From JALZAI01 sp038212215 (GTDB lineage Bacteria > Actinomycetota > Actinomycetes > Mycobacteriales > Jatrophihabitantaceae): a stretch of 64,000 nt of DNA. Position 1 is the stretch's first letter, and each line of letters starts with the position of its first letter. Positions 52,563 to 60,688 of this stretch are shown in pieces. The stretch is taken from positions 1-64,000 of the forward strand of contig JBBQUT010000012.1 in assembly GCA_038212215.1 (NCBI GenBank), given 5' to 3'. A program made the translations under genes and the position numbers. Below the pieces are notes generated by a model. That model searched no databases and was not told the origin of the DNA. It saw only the letters and a list, made by a program, of their open reading frames with translations.

Positions 52563-53512
52563 CAGTCGACAGTCACGTAGTCGGGGCCGTCGTAGTTGCC
52601 GGTGGCCATCTTGTGTCGCTGCTGCAACAGGTCGTTGAGCAGGCTGGACGCGCCGAAGCGGAACAACCGCGCGGTCAGCCAGGTCTCACCAGCCACCTCG
52701 TTGACCAGGACCAAATAGCGCACGGCTTCTTTGGACGTGCGAATGCCGCCGGCCAGTTTCACGCCCCGCACGTCGCCGGTCAGCGCCGCGAAGTCGCGCA
52801 CGGCTTCGAGCATCACGAGTGCTACCGGCGGCGTCGCCGATGGTGTGATCTTGCCCGTGGAGGTCTTAATGAAATCGCCGCCCGCGAGCAGCGCGAGCCA
52901 GGATGCGCGCCGCACGTTGTCCAGAGTCGCGAGCTCGCCGGTCTCCAGGATCACTTTCAGGTGTGCCGATCCGCAGGCCGCCTTGGTGGCCACGATCTCG
53001 TCGAACACCTGCTGGTAGCGCCCGGCGAGGAAGGCGCCACGGTCGATCACCATGTCGATCTCGTTCGCGCCGGCGCGCACCGCGTCGCCGACGTCATACA
53101 GCTTCGTCTCCAGCGATGCTCGTCCGGACGGGAAAGCTGTCGCGACCGAGGCAATCTGCACGCTCGCGCCGCGCAGCGCGTCGACCGCGGTGGCGACCAT
53201 GTCGGGATACACGCAGACGGCGGCCACTGCAGGAACCGAAGGGTCACCAGGATCGGGACGCGCCGCCTTGGCGCACAGCGACCGTACTTTTCCCGCGGTG
53301 TCGGCACCCTCCAGCGTGGTCAGATCGACCATCGAAATCGCTGCGTCGATGGCCCACGCTTTTGCCGTCGTCTTGATGCCGCGGGTCGCGAGCTGACTCA
53401 CGCGCGCCTCAGCGCCGACCTGGTCGACGCCGGGCAGACCGTGCAGAAACCTGCGCAGGGACGAGTCGTCTCGGCTCACGCCGGCCAACTCCGTCGCTTC
53501 GATGACGCTCAC
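52562..53512 (-). CDS. deoC: deoxyribose-phosphate aldolase
   Basis: DeoC splits 2-deoxyribose-5-phosphate to glyceraldehyde-3-phosphate and acetaldehyde. It shows VAAVCVYPDMV, NEIDMVIDRGAFLAGRYQQV, HLKVILETGEL and the Schiff-base lysine in FIKTSTGK, then VRGVKLAGGIRT. About 316 residues, longer than E. coli DeoC because of an N-terminal part typical of the actinobacterial form. GTG at 53512 (VSVIEATELAG) was chosen; longer in-frame extensions are Arg-rich and unlike protein. Confidence 0.93.
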   Translation of the reverse strand: MSVIEATELAGVSRDDSSLRRFLHGLPGVDQVGAEARVSQLATRGIKTTAKAWAIDAAISMVDLTTLEGADTAGKVRSLCAKAARPDPGDPSVPAVAAVCVYPDMVATAVDALRGASVQIASVATAFPSGRASLETKLYDVGDAVRAGANEIDMVIDRGAFLAGRYQQVFDEIVATKAACGSAHLKVILETGELATLDNVRRASWLALLAGGDFIKTSTGKITPSATPPVALVMLEAVRDFAALTGDVRGVKLAGGIRTSKEAVRYLVLVNEVAGETWLTARLFRFGASSLLNDLLQQRHKMATGNYDGPDYVTVD

Positions 53513-53659
53513 AGGCTTCAGTCTAGGTTCGCGCAGACAGGCCACAGCGTTCCCGCCCCGTTCATGCCGGGCCGCGATGATCATTCTTATGCATCTACTC
53601 GGCGTGCTGCGCATCCTGTCGGCGCGCCTGGTCGTCCGCGGCACGCATGTTCATTCGGT

Positions 53660-53718
53660 TTCGCTCGCCAGCGTCGCTCACGGTGACATGGGTTCGCTCG
53701 CCAGCGTCGCTCACGGTG
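53660..53718. repeat. tandem pair of 26-base direct repeats
   Basis: An identical 26-base sequence starting TTCGCTCGCCAGCGTCGCTC occurs at 53660-53685 and 53693-53718, period 33 bases, in the gap between divergent deoC and upp. Similar TCGCTCAC / GTGAGCGA pieces occur at 17907-17930 and 45800-45823. They look like copies of a short dispersed intergenic element. Confidence 0.7.
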
Positions 53719-53759
53719 GCCGCCGCCGTGCGGAGCGCCGGCGCGGCTAAGGTCTCGGC

Positions 53760-54392
53760 ATGCCAGCTTTGCCGACGACAGTCGTGACTCATCCGATCGT
53801 GCAGGCGCGGCTCACCGTGATGCGCGATGAGACATCCAGCAATGCCGAGTTCCGCGCCGCATTGCGCGAGCTCGCCACGTTGCTCGTGTACGAGGCCACG
53901 CGCAACCTCGCGACCGTGGGCAAGCCGATCCGCACGCCGGTCGCGCCGACGGAGGGACTGGGTATTGCGAACCCGCCGCTGCTGGTGCCGGTATTGCGCG
54001 CTGGCCTGGGCATGGCCGAAGCGGCATTCAACCTATTGCCTGAATCGCAGATGGGTTTCGTCGGCCTGGCCCGCGACGAGCAGACCCACGAGCCGCACCC
54101 GTACATGGCCTCGTTGCCCGACTCGTTGACCGGACGTCCGGTCATCGTGCTCGATCCGATGCTGGCGACAGGCGGGTCATTGCTGCACTGCCTGCGCCTG
54201 CTAGCCCAGCGCGGCGCCGACGACTTGACCGTCATCTGCGCCCTCGCTGCGCCGGAAGGCATTGCCCGGATCGAGTCCAGTGGCCTGCCCGTTCGAATCT
54301 TCACCGCAAGCATCGACGACGAACTCAACGAGAACGCCTACATCGTTCCTGGGCTCGGCGACGCCGGCGATCGGCAGTTCGGACCGCGATAG
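53760..54392 (+). CDS. upp: uracil phosphoribosyltransferase
   Basis: Upp makes UMP from uracil and PRPP. The 210-residue protein shows VVTHPIVQARLTVMRDE, LLVPVLRAGLGM, the PRPP loop VLDPMLATGGSLLHCL (about residues 130-145) and the C-terminal DDELNENAYIVPGLGDAGDRQFG. ATG at 53760. Context is pyrimidine salvage: cdd and deoA release uracil. Confidence 0.96.
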   Translation: MPALPTTVVTHPIVQARLTVMRDETSSNAEFRAALRELATLLVYEATRNLATVGKPIRTPVAPTEGLGIANPPLLVPVLRAGLGMAEAAFNLLPESQMGFVGLARDEQTHEPHPYMASLPDSLTGRPVIVLDPMLATGGSLLHCLRLLAQRGADDLTVICALAAPEGIARIESSGLPVRIFTASIDDELNENAYIVPGLGDAGDRQFGPR

Positions 54393-54475
54393 CGGGTCCG
54401 AACCGTGTCGCAGCGGGCGCCGCGCCGGCTGGCGTTTGCGCGATCGTCCTGCTCACGGTGGCTCAGGAGCGTCCC

Positions 54476-54489
54476 GATGAATGAAGATC
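54476..54489. repeat. second copy of the 14-base convergent-gap element
   Basis: GATGAATGAAGATC, identical to 43381-43394, again between two convergent genes (upp and DUF427), here 17 bases past the end of the minus-strand gene. Confidence 0.45.
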
Positions 54490-54505
54490 GCGCACCACCC
54501 ACGAG

Positions 54506-54991
54506 TCACCAACCGAGCGTGGCACGGCCGCCTTTGAACGGCCCGACGACATCGGAGGTGATCCAACCTGCGTAGAAGCCGCCTTCCTGCGAGCGCACGT
54601 GCTCGCCGTCCACCTCGCAATGCAACCGCGACGGAGAAAAGGCGAGATAGTCGGTGATCGCTTCGAAGCCGGCCGTCGGATGCTCGTAACACCACGCGGC
54701 CGCCTGGAGGCCGAGCACGTCGAAGTAGGTGGCCGAGCCCTTCCACTCGCAGAAGGTCGACCGGGCGTCGGACCGCTCGATCGTCCCCGGCCAGACGTCG
54801 CCCGGCGGCACGTACCAGGTCGGCGGGTGGCTGGTCTCCAGCACGCGGTAAGCGTGCCGCGTCTCGGCGACGACCTGATCGCCGAGACGCACCACGACGA
54901 GCCGGTCGGACGGGACGCATGCGGGTGGGCGGGGGTAATCCCACACGGATTCCTGGCCCGGTCCGGGAGCATCTCGCTGCTTTGCCTGCAC
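54506..54991 (-). CDS. DUF427 family protein
   Basis: About 161 residues with the DUF427 core: ESVWDYPRPPACVPSDRLVVV, ETRHAYRVLETSHPPTWYVP, FCEWKGSATYFDV, AAWCYEHPTAGF and FYAGWITSDVVGPFKGG. The family is small, common in actinobacteria and of unknown function. I chose GTG at 54991; GTG at 55006 and 54946 are alternatives. The longer open frame upstream is antisense to the lipoprotein gene and was rejected. It is convergent with upp. Confidence 0.82.
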   Translation of the reverse strand: MQAKQRDAPGPGQESVWDYPRPPACVPSDRLVVVRLGDQVVAETRHAYRVLETSHPPTWYVPPGDVWPGTIERSDARSTFCEWKGSATYFDVLGLQAAAWCYEHPTAGFEAITDYLAFSPSRLHCEVDGEHVRSQEGGFYAGWITSDVVGPFKGGRATLGW

Positions 54992-55142
54992 GCACCCATC
55001 GTGCACGACGCGACAACCGAACGCCCTGTGCGCCAGATTTGGTGAATGTCGTATCACAATTTGGGCGCGCCGCGCGACAAACTCCCCCACTCGTGCGTCC
55101 CTATGGCAAGACACCAAATTCTTTCCTCGCCGGAGGCGATTC

Positions 55143-55820
55143 GTGACCAAACTCGGCTTCATGAGCACGGCGCGCGAACGCGTAGCAGTTGTTGCGCTGG
55201 CAATCGCTGCTGCCGTGCTGGTTGCCGGGTGCGGCAGCACGACCAGCACCGGCGCGGGGCAGCCGCCGCGGACCTCCGTCGGGCGAACGGCAACCTCGCC
55301 GAGCACGATTGCGTCGCCGGCGACGCAAGCGCGTATCTTCCGAGCTTTCCGTTCGGACGGCAGTCCCTCGGTCGTCGTTTCTGGCACGAGCAACGGGACG
55401 TGCTGGACGTCGTCGGTTGCCGCGCCCGTGCGCGGCGCCTACCGCTGCTTCTCGGCGAACAAGATCCTCGACCCGTGCTTCGTTGCCGACGCGCATGCGA
55501 GGACTGCGCTGTGCATGCTGAACCCCTGGTCGGACGCGCACCGGTTGCGGCTCACGGCGCCGCTGCCCAACGCTGCTCCGTTGCTGGATCCCGCACGTCC
55601 CTGGGCGGTGCAACTGGCCAACGGCGCCCGGTGCGTCGCGGTGACCGGCACCGCACCCTCCGTCGCCGGAGTTTCGCTCGCCTACAGCTGCGGGCACGGC
55701 TACGGGGCAGCCCTGATCACGACGCGGGCCACGGTGATGACTGCGCACTACGCGAGGGCGGGCGCCGCGAGGTTGCAGACGGTCGCGGTGGCCGAGGCCT
55801 GGCGGGTGCGGTCGAGCTGA
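55143..55820 (+). CDS. Cys-rich secreted lipoprotein of unknown function
   Basis: A 225-residue predicted lipoprotein: positively charged start, hydrophobic VVALAIAAAVLVAGC with lipidated Cys near 30, then a Ser/Thr/Pro linker. The mature domain has at least five cysteines (GTCWTSS, AYRCFSANKILDPCF, ALCMLNPW, GARCVAV, YSCGHG), probably disulfide-bonded. The pattern CWT...YRC...DPCF...C..NPW recurs in unnamed actinobacterial secreted proteins. GTG at 55143 follows GGAGG with a good spacer; ATG at 55161 is possible. It is convergent with pmmB. Confidence 0.8.
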   Translation: MTKLGFMSTARERVAVVALAIAAAVLVAGCGSTTSTGAGQPPRTSVGRTATSPSTIASPATQARIFRAFRSDGSPSVVVSGTSNGTCWTSSVAAPVRGAYRCFSANKILDPCFVADAHARTALCMLNPWSDAHRLRLTAPLPNAAPLLDPARPWAVQLANGARCVAVTGTAPSVAGVSLAYSCGHGYGAALITTRATVMTAHYARAGAARLQTVAVAEAWRVRSS

Positions 55821-55854
55821 AAGCCAGAAACGGCGAGCTAAGAGACCGAGCACC

Positions 55855-57441
55855 TCAGAGGCCGAGCACCGCAGCGACCTCGATCCGCAAGCGGTCCAGC
55901 AACGCTGCCGTGCGTTCGGCAGAGCCGCCGGGGTCGATGACCTCGAGGTAGGCCTTCAGTTTCGGCTCGGTACCTGACGGGCGCACGACCACTCGTCCAC
56001 CGTCCCAGGACAACCGCACCACGTCGGCGGCGGGCAGCAAATCGCTGACCTGCACCGGGATGCCCAAAAGCATGACAGGCGGACTCGCGCGCAGCCGCCG
56101 CATCGCATCGGTGATCTGAGTGCGGTCTTCGACGCGCACCGCAACCTGATCCGTCGCGTAGCGGCCGTATTCGGCGGCCAGCTCGTCGAGCCGGGTCGTA
56201 AGCGACGAGCCGCGCGACTTCAGCAGCGCCGCGTACTCAGCGAGGAGAAGGGCCGCGCTCACGCCGTCCTTGTCGCGGACGAGATTCGGCGCCACTGCGT
56301 AGCCGAGCGCTTCCTCGTAGCCGAAGACGAGATCCGGCGCGGCGCGGGCGATCCACTTGAAACCGGTAAGCGTCTCCGCGTACCCGACCCCGTGCCGTGC
56401 GGCCATCACGCCGAGCAATGACGACGACACGATGGTCGTCGCGTAGGTGCCGCGAATCCCCTTCTGCAGCAGGGCATCGGCGAGTAGAACGCCGGTTTCG
56501 TCGCCGCGCAGCCGCCGCCAGGTGCCGTCGGCCGACGGTGCCGCGCACGCGCATCGGTCGGCGTCCGGGTCATTTGCGATGACCAGGTCGGCACCTTTAG
56601 CGCGAGCCACGGCGAGCGCTAGATCCAATGCGCCCGGCTCCTCGGGGTTGGGGAACGCGACGGTGGGAAAGTCGGGGTCAGGCTGCTCCTGCTCGACGAC
56701 CGGGGCGGGCGAGGCAAAACCCGCCGCTGCGAAGACGGCGCGCAGCAACTGCGCGCCGACGCCGTGCATCGCGGTGTAGACGGTGTTCAGTACACGCGGC
56801 CCAGGAGTGACGAGCCCGGCGACGGCACGGACGTACGCCGCCACGACGGAGTCGTCGAGGGTGGTCACCGACCCCGCGTCCAGTGCTATTGCTCGCGCCG
56901 AGCCGACTGCCTGGATGGCGCGCTCGATCTCGGCGTCGGCGGGTGGGGCGAGTTGCCCGCCGTCAGCGACGTAAACCTTGTAGCCGTTGTCCTGTGGCGG
57001 GTTGTGCGAGGCAGTCACCATGACTCCTGCGGCGGCGCCGAGGTGCTGGACGGCGAAGGCGAGGACGGGTGTCGGCAGCGGCGCCGGCAACAGGCGGGCG
57101 TCGAACCCGGCTGCGGCGAAGATCGCCGCGGAGTCGGCCGCGAAGTCGTGTGAACCGTGCCGGGCGTCGTAGCCGACGATGACCGGTAGCCCGGCATTCC
57201 CGTGCTCGCGCAGCCACGCGGCGACTCCCGCCGCAGCGCGGCGAACGACGGTGCGGTTCATGCCGTTCGGCCCGGCCCGCAACGGGCCGCGCAGACCCGC
57301 GGTACCGAACGTGAGCGGGCCGCTGAAACGGTCCGCCAGCGCCGCCTCGTCCCCCGCGTCCAACAGTCGCTGCAATTGCGCGGCAGCGGACGGATCGACG
57401 TCGTCAGCGATCCAGGCCGACACCTCTGCAAACAGGCTCAT
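55855..57441 (-). CDS. pmmB: phosphohexomutase-family protein (PmmB), possible phosphopentomutase
   Basis: A 528-residue alpha-D-phosphohexomutase of the PGM2-like group. It has the active-site phosphoserine loop VMVTASHNPPQDNGYK (about residues 141-156), metal loop NDPDADRCA (about 288-296), sugar loop FGYEEALGYAV and phosphate loop RPSGTEPKLKAY (about 487-498). Annotated as phosphomannomutase in mycobacteria, but PGM2-type enzymes also isomerise ribose and deoxyribose phosphates. Being 28 bases downstream of PNP, it may act as the phosphopentomutase feeding DeoC. ATG at 57441. Confidence 0.88.
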   Translation of the reverse strand: MSLFAEVSAWIADDVDPSAAAQLQRLLDAGDEAALADRFSGPLTFGTAGLRGPLRAGPNGMNRTVVRRAAAGVAAWLREHGNAGLPVIVGYDARHGSHDFAADSAAIFAAAGFDARLLPAPLPTPVLAFAVQHLGAAAGVMVTASHNPPQDNGYKVYVADGGQLAPPADAEIERAIQAVGSARAIALDAGSVTTLDDSVVAAYVRAVAGLVTPGPRVLNTVYTAMHGVGAQLLRAVFAAAGFASPAPVVEQEQPDPDFPTVAFPNPEEPGALDLALAVARAKGADLVIANDPDADRCACAAPSADGTWRRLRGDETGVLLADALLQKGIRGTYATTIVSSSLLGVMAARHGVGYAETLTGFKWIARAAPDLVFGYEEALGYAVAPNLVRDKDGVSAALLLAEYAALLKSRGSSLTTRLDELAAEYGRYATDQVAVRVEDRTQITDAMRRLRASPPVMLLGIPVQVSDLLPAADVVRLSWDGGRVVVRPSGTEPKLKAYLEVIDPGGSAERTAALLDRLRIEVAAVLGL

Positions 57442-57469
57442 GCGCGCGCGCCGCTGCACGCTGCGGCGT

Positions 57470-58279
57470 TCACAGCTGCGGCACCAGTCGCGCGAGCAGC
57501 GCGCCCATCCGCGACGCCGCGGCCTTGCCGGCTGCAAGGACCTCTTCGTGCTCGAGCGGAGCACCGAGCCCGGCGGCCAGGTTCGTCACCAGCGAGATGC
57601 CTAGCACGTCGCACCCTTCGGCGCGCGCCGCAACGGCTTCGAGCACGGTGGACATGCCGACGAGATCCGCTCCCAGCACACCTGCCATGCGTACCTCGGC
57701 GGGCGTCTCGTACTGCGGTCCGGGGAACATCGCGTACACGCCCTCCGTGATGGAAGGGTCGATGTCGCGGACGAGCGCGCGCAGGCGCGGGGAGTAGAGA
57801 TCGGTGAGATCGACGAAGCGGGCACCGACCAGCGGCGAGCGCCAGGTCAGGTTCAGGTGATCGCTGATCAGCACCGGATCCCCGACAGCCATCGCGGGCC
57901 GCAGGCCACCACACGCGTTGGTCAGCACGACCGTGCGGCAGCCCGACGCCGCGGCGACCCGGACGCCGTGCACTACTGCTTCCACGCCGCGGTTCTCGTA
58001 CAGATGCGTGCGCCCGAGGAACGCGAGAACTGCCACGCCGTCGACATCGATGGAGCGGATGCGTCCGGCATGCCCCTCGACGGTGGGCGGCAGGAACCCA
58101 GGAACGTCAGTGACCACGATCTCGGCCACGGTGTCGCCCAGCGACTTGATGGCCGGGACCCACCCCGAACCGAGCACGATCGCGACGTCGTGCTTGTCGA
58201 TTCCGGTCCGGCGCCGGATCTCGGCTGCGGCGTAGCGCGCGAGCTGTTCAGGGTCTGCGTTGTGCTCACGGTCGGCCAC
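57470..58279 (-). CDS. deoD: purine-nucleoside phosphorylase (trimeric type)
   Basis: The enzyme phosphorolyses inosine and guanosine (and deoxy forms). This 269-residue protein is the trimeric, mammalian-like PNP: VAIVLGSGW phosphate loop near residue 34, GRTHLYEN, VVLTNACGGL, LISDHLNLT, MFPGPQYETPAEVRM and MSTVLEAVAARAEG. ATG at 58279. It is followed by pmmB on the same strand. The name punA is also used. Confidence 0.93.
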   Translation of the reverse strand: MADREHNADPEQLARYAAAEIRRRTGIDKHDVAIVLGSGWVPAIKSLGDTVAEIVVTDVPGFLPPTVEGHAGRIRSIDVDGVAVLAFLGRTHLYENRGVEAVVHGVRVAAASGCRTVVLTNACGGLRPAMAVGDPVLISDHLNLTWRSPLVGARFVDLTDLYSPRLRALVRDIDPSITEGVYAMFPGPQYETPAEVRMAGVLGADLVGMSTVLEAVAARAEGCDVLGISLVTNLAAGLGAPLEHEEVLAAGKAAASRMGALLARLVPQL

Positions 58280-58395
58280 GTGCGGTGAGCCTAGTGGTCG
58301 GCTGCTATGGGCGCCGCAACCTCAGTGCCGGCCCTGCGCGTCGAGCTCGACGACGCTCGAGCCTCGCTGCGCTCGATCGGGCGGACAGGCCCCGA

Positions 58396-58773
58396 TCACG
58401 CCTGTTGCTCACTACGTTCGCTCATGTGCTGGCAGGGCATGCACATGGCAACCTGCGGCAGCACCTCGAGGCGATCGAGTGGGATAGCGCCGCCACATGA
58501 CGTGCACCGCCCGTACTCTCCGTCGTCCATGCGCCGCAGCGCGGCGGTGACGTCGCCCAGTGCGCTGCGCGCGGCGCGCATCAGCGAGATGGTGATTTCG
58601 CGGCTCGTGCGGTTCGCGCCGGCGCCCGAACGGGCGGCGCGGGCCAGGCACAGCGACCGGAGCTGGTCGACACGAAACCCGCGCTGTTCCTCGAGTTGCG
58701 CGCGCAAGTCAGCCAACTGAGTTTCCTGCGCGATCGGATTCCACCTTCGCTTCGAGGTGGGGACGGAGGTCAT
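58396..58773 (-). CDS. DksA/TraR-type zinc-finger protein
   Basis: A 125-residue protein with a predicted N-terminal helical region (ETQLADLRAQLEEQRGFRVDQL) and a C-terminal zinc finger with cysteines in RCTSCGG (about residues 91-97) and MCMPCQH (about 112-118). This is the DksA/TraR C4 layout. It lacks the DxxDxA coiled-coil tip needed for E. coli DksA action, so transcriptional function is uncertain. ATG at 58773 is preceded by AGGAG. It is divergent from mutA. Confidence 0.85.
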   Translation of the reverse strand: MTSVPTSKRRWNPIAQETQLADLRAQLEEQRGFRVDQLRSLCLARAARSGAGANRTSREITISLMRAARSALGDVTAALRRMDDGEYGRCTSCGGAIPLDRLEVLPQVAMCMPCQHMSERSEQQA

Positions 58774-58867
58774 CACGGACTCCTGACGAGTCGGAGGATC
58801 GCAGCTCGCATATGTACTAGACGCTTGTGCCCACCGTTTCGTTGCACCGGCCGCATAGGCTTTGGCT

Positions 58868-60688
58868 ATGTCTGCGGTAGTTCCAGAACCCGACGCGCCA
58901 ACCCACCTCGAGCTGGCAGGCGGGTTCCCGCCCGCGACGCAGGACGAGTGGCGTGCGCTGGTCGCGGCGGTGCTGGCGCGCTCGGGGCTGCCGCAGGGCA
59001 GCGACCCCGTCGACGCGCTCAGCTCCACCACCTACGACGACATCCGGCTGCGGCCGCTCTACACCGCCGAAGATGCCCCGGCTGCACCTCCCGCGCCCGC
59101 TACCCGGGGCGTGCGCGGCGGCGATGTGGCCGGTTGGGACGTCCGCCAACGACTTGCCGATCCCGACGCGACGCGGGCAGCCGCGTCCGCGGTCGCCGAT
59201 CTGGAAGGCGGCGCCACGTCCTTGTGGCTGGTGGTCGGCGACGCGGGTCTGCCGGTCGCCGATCTGCCCGCTGCACTCGAGGGGGTCTATCTCGACCTTG
59301 CGCCGATCGCGCTGGACGCCGGCGCGGACACGGCGGCGGCGAGTGCCGCGTTGCTCGGTGTGGCAGCCGACCGTGGCGTTGCGCCGGGCGAGCTTCGCGG
59401 TGCGCTCGGTGCCGACCCGATCGGGCTCCGTGCCCGCACTGGCGACGACGCCGACCTGGGCCTGCTCGCCGAGCTGGCCGACCGGGCGAGCGCCTGCCCG
59501 GACCTCCGCCTGGCCACGGTGGACGCGACGACGTACCACGACGCCGGCGCCGGCGACGCTGCGGAAGTCGCGATCGCGACGTCGATCGGCGTCGCTTATC
59601 TGCGCGCGCTGACCGCCGCCGGGTTGTCCATCGACCGAGCACTGGACGCCGTCGAGTTCCGCTTCGCCGTTACCGCCGAGCAGTTCGCCTCGATCGCCAA
59701 GCTGCGCGCTGCCCGGCGCATCTGGGCTCGGGTGGCAGAGCTCAGCGGAGCGGTCGAGGACCATCGCAGACAACGCCAGCACGCAGTGACCTCGGCGGCT
59801 ATGTTGACCCGCCGCGATCCGTGGGTGAACATCCTGCGCACGACGATCGGCTGCTTCGCCGCGGCATGCGGCGGCGCCGACGCGATCACGGTGCTGCCAT
59901 TCGACGACGCGACGGGACTCTCCGACGGCTTTGCCCGGCGCATCGCCCGAAACACCCACGCGATCCTGCACGACGAGTCGAGTCTGGCGCGGGTGGCAGA
60001 CCCCGCAGGTGGCTCGTGGTACGTCGAGTCCTTCACCGAGGCGATGGCGAGTGCGGCCTGGCAGCAGTTCGTCTCGATCGAGCGGGCTGGGGGAGCGTTG
60101 CGCGCGCTCGACGACGGTGTTGTCGACGAGCTGGTCGCGGTGGCCCGCGACGCGCGCACCGAGGACGTGGCGCACCGCCGGGTTGCGATCATCGGGGTCA
60201 GCGAGTTCGCGTTCCCGGACGAGCAGGCCCTCGCCCGCGAGCCCGCGCCGCCTCGCCCCAGCGGCGGCCGGCTGCAGGCGCGCCGCTACGCCGAGCCCTT
60301 CGAGCAGTTGCGCACCCGCGCCGACGCAGCTGACCCGCGTCCGGCCGTCTTCCTCGCCACGCTCGGGCCGGTTGCAGCGCACAGCGCGCGGCTCGGGTTC
60401 GCGACGAACCTGTTCCAGGCGGGCGGCCTGCGCGTGGTGAGCGGGCCGCCCGAGGACTTCGCGGACAGCGGTACCTCGGTGGTCTGCCTCTGCGCGTCGG
60501 ACAAGCTGTACGCGAAGCAGGCACCCTCGGCGATCGAGAAATTGTCGGACGCGAAGCTGGTGTGGCTCGCCGGGAAACCGAGCGACATCGCGCGCGTGGA
60601 CGGCTACGTCCACACCGGTTGCGACGCGCTCGACGTCCTGCGCACAACCCTCGACGCATTGGAGGTGCCCGCATATGAGCATTCCTGA
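58868..60688 (+). CDS. mutA: methylmalonyl-CoA mutase small (beta) subunit
   Basis: The small subunit partners MutB in converting methylmalonyl-CoA and succinyl-CoA. The 606-residue protein has TTYDDIRLRPLYTAEDAP, VAYLRALTAAGLSIDRALDAVEFRFAVTAEQF-like core, TRRDPWVNILRTTIGCFAAACGGA and DPAGGSWYVES. The C-terminal Rossmann-like region lacks the DxHxxG cobalamin-binding motif, as normal for this subunit. ATG at 58868; it overlaps mutB by 14 bases. Confidence 0.95.
   Translation: MSAVVPEPDAPTHLELAGGFPPATQDEWRALVAAVLARSGLPQGSDPVDALSSTTYDDIRLRPLYTAEDAPAAPPAPATRGVRGGDVAGWDVRQRLADPDATRAAASAVADLEGGATSLWLVVGDAGLPVADLPAALEGVYLDLAPIALDAGADTAAASAALLGVAADRGVAPGELRGALGADPIGLRARTGDDADLGLLAELADRASACPDLRLATVDATTYHDAGAGDAAEVAIATSIGVAYLRALTAAGLSIDRALDAVEFRFAVTAEQFASIAKLRAARRIWARVAELSGAVEDHRRQRQHAVTSAAMLTRRDPWVNILRTTIGCFAAACGGADAITVLPFDDATGLSDGFARRIARNTHAILHDESSLARVADPAGGSWYVESFTEAMASAAWQQFVSIERAGGALRALDDGVVDELVAVARDARTEDVAHRRVAIIGVSEFAFPDEQALAREPAPPRPSGGRLQARRYAEPFEQLRTRADAADPRPAVFLATLGPVAAHSARLGFATNLFQAGGLRVVSGPPEDFADSGTSVVCLCASDKLYAKQAPSAIEKLSDAKLVWLAGKPSDIARVDGYVHTGCDALDVLRTTLDALEVPAYEHS

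Noticed and set aside
54992..55393. N-terminal extension of the DUF427 protein
   Set aside because: The extra residues are antisense to the Cys-rich lipoprotein gene and lie outside the conserved family core.
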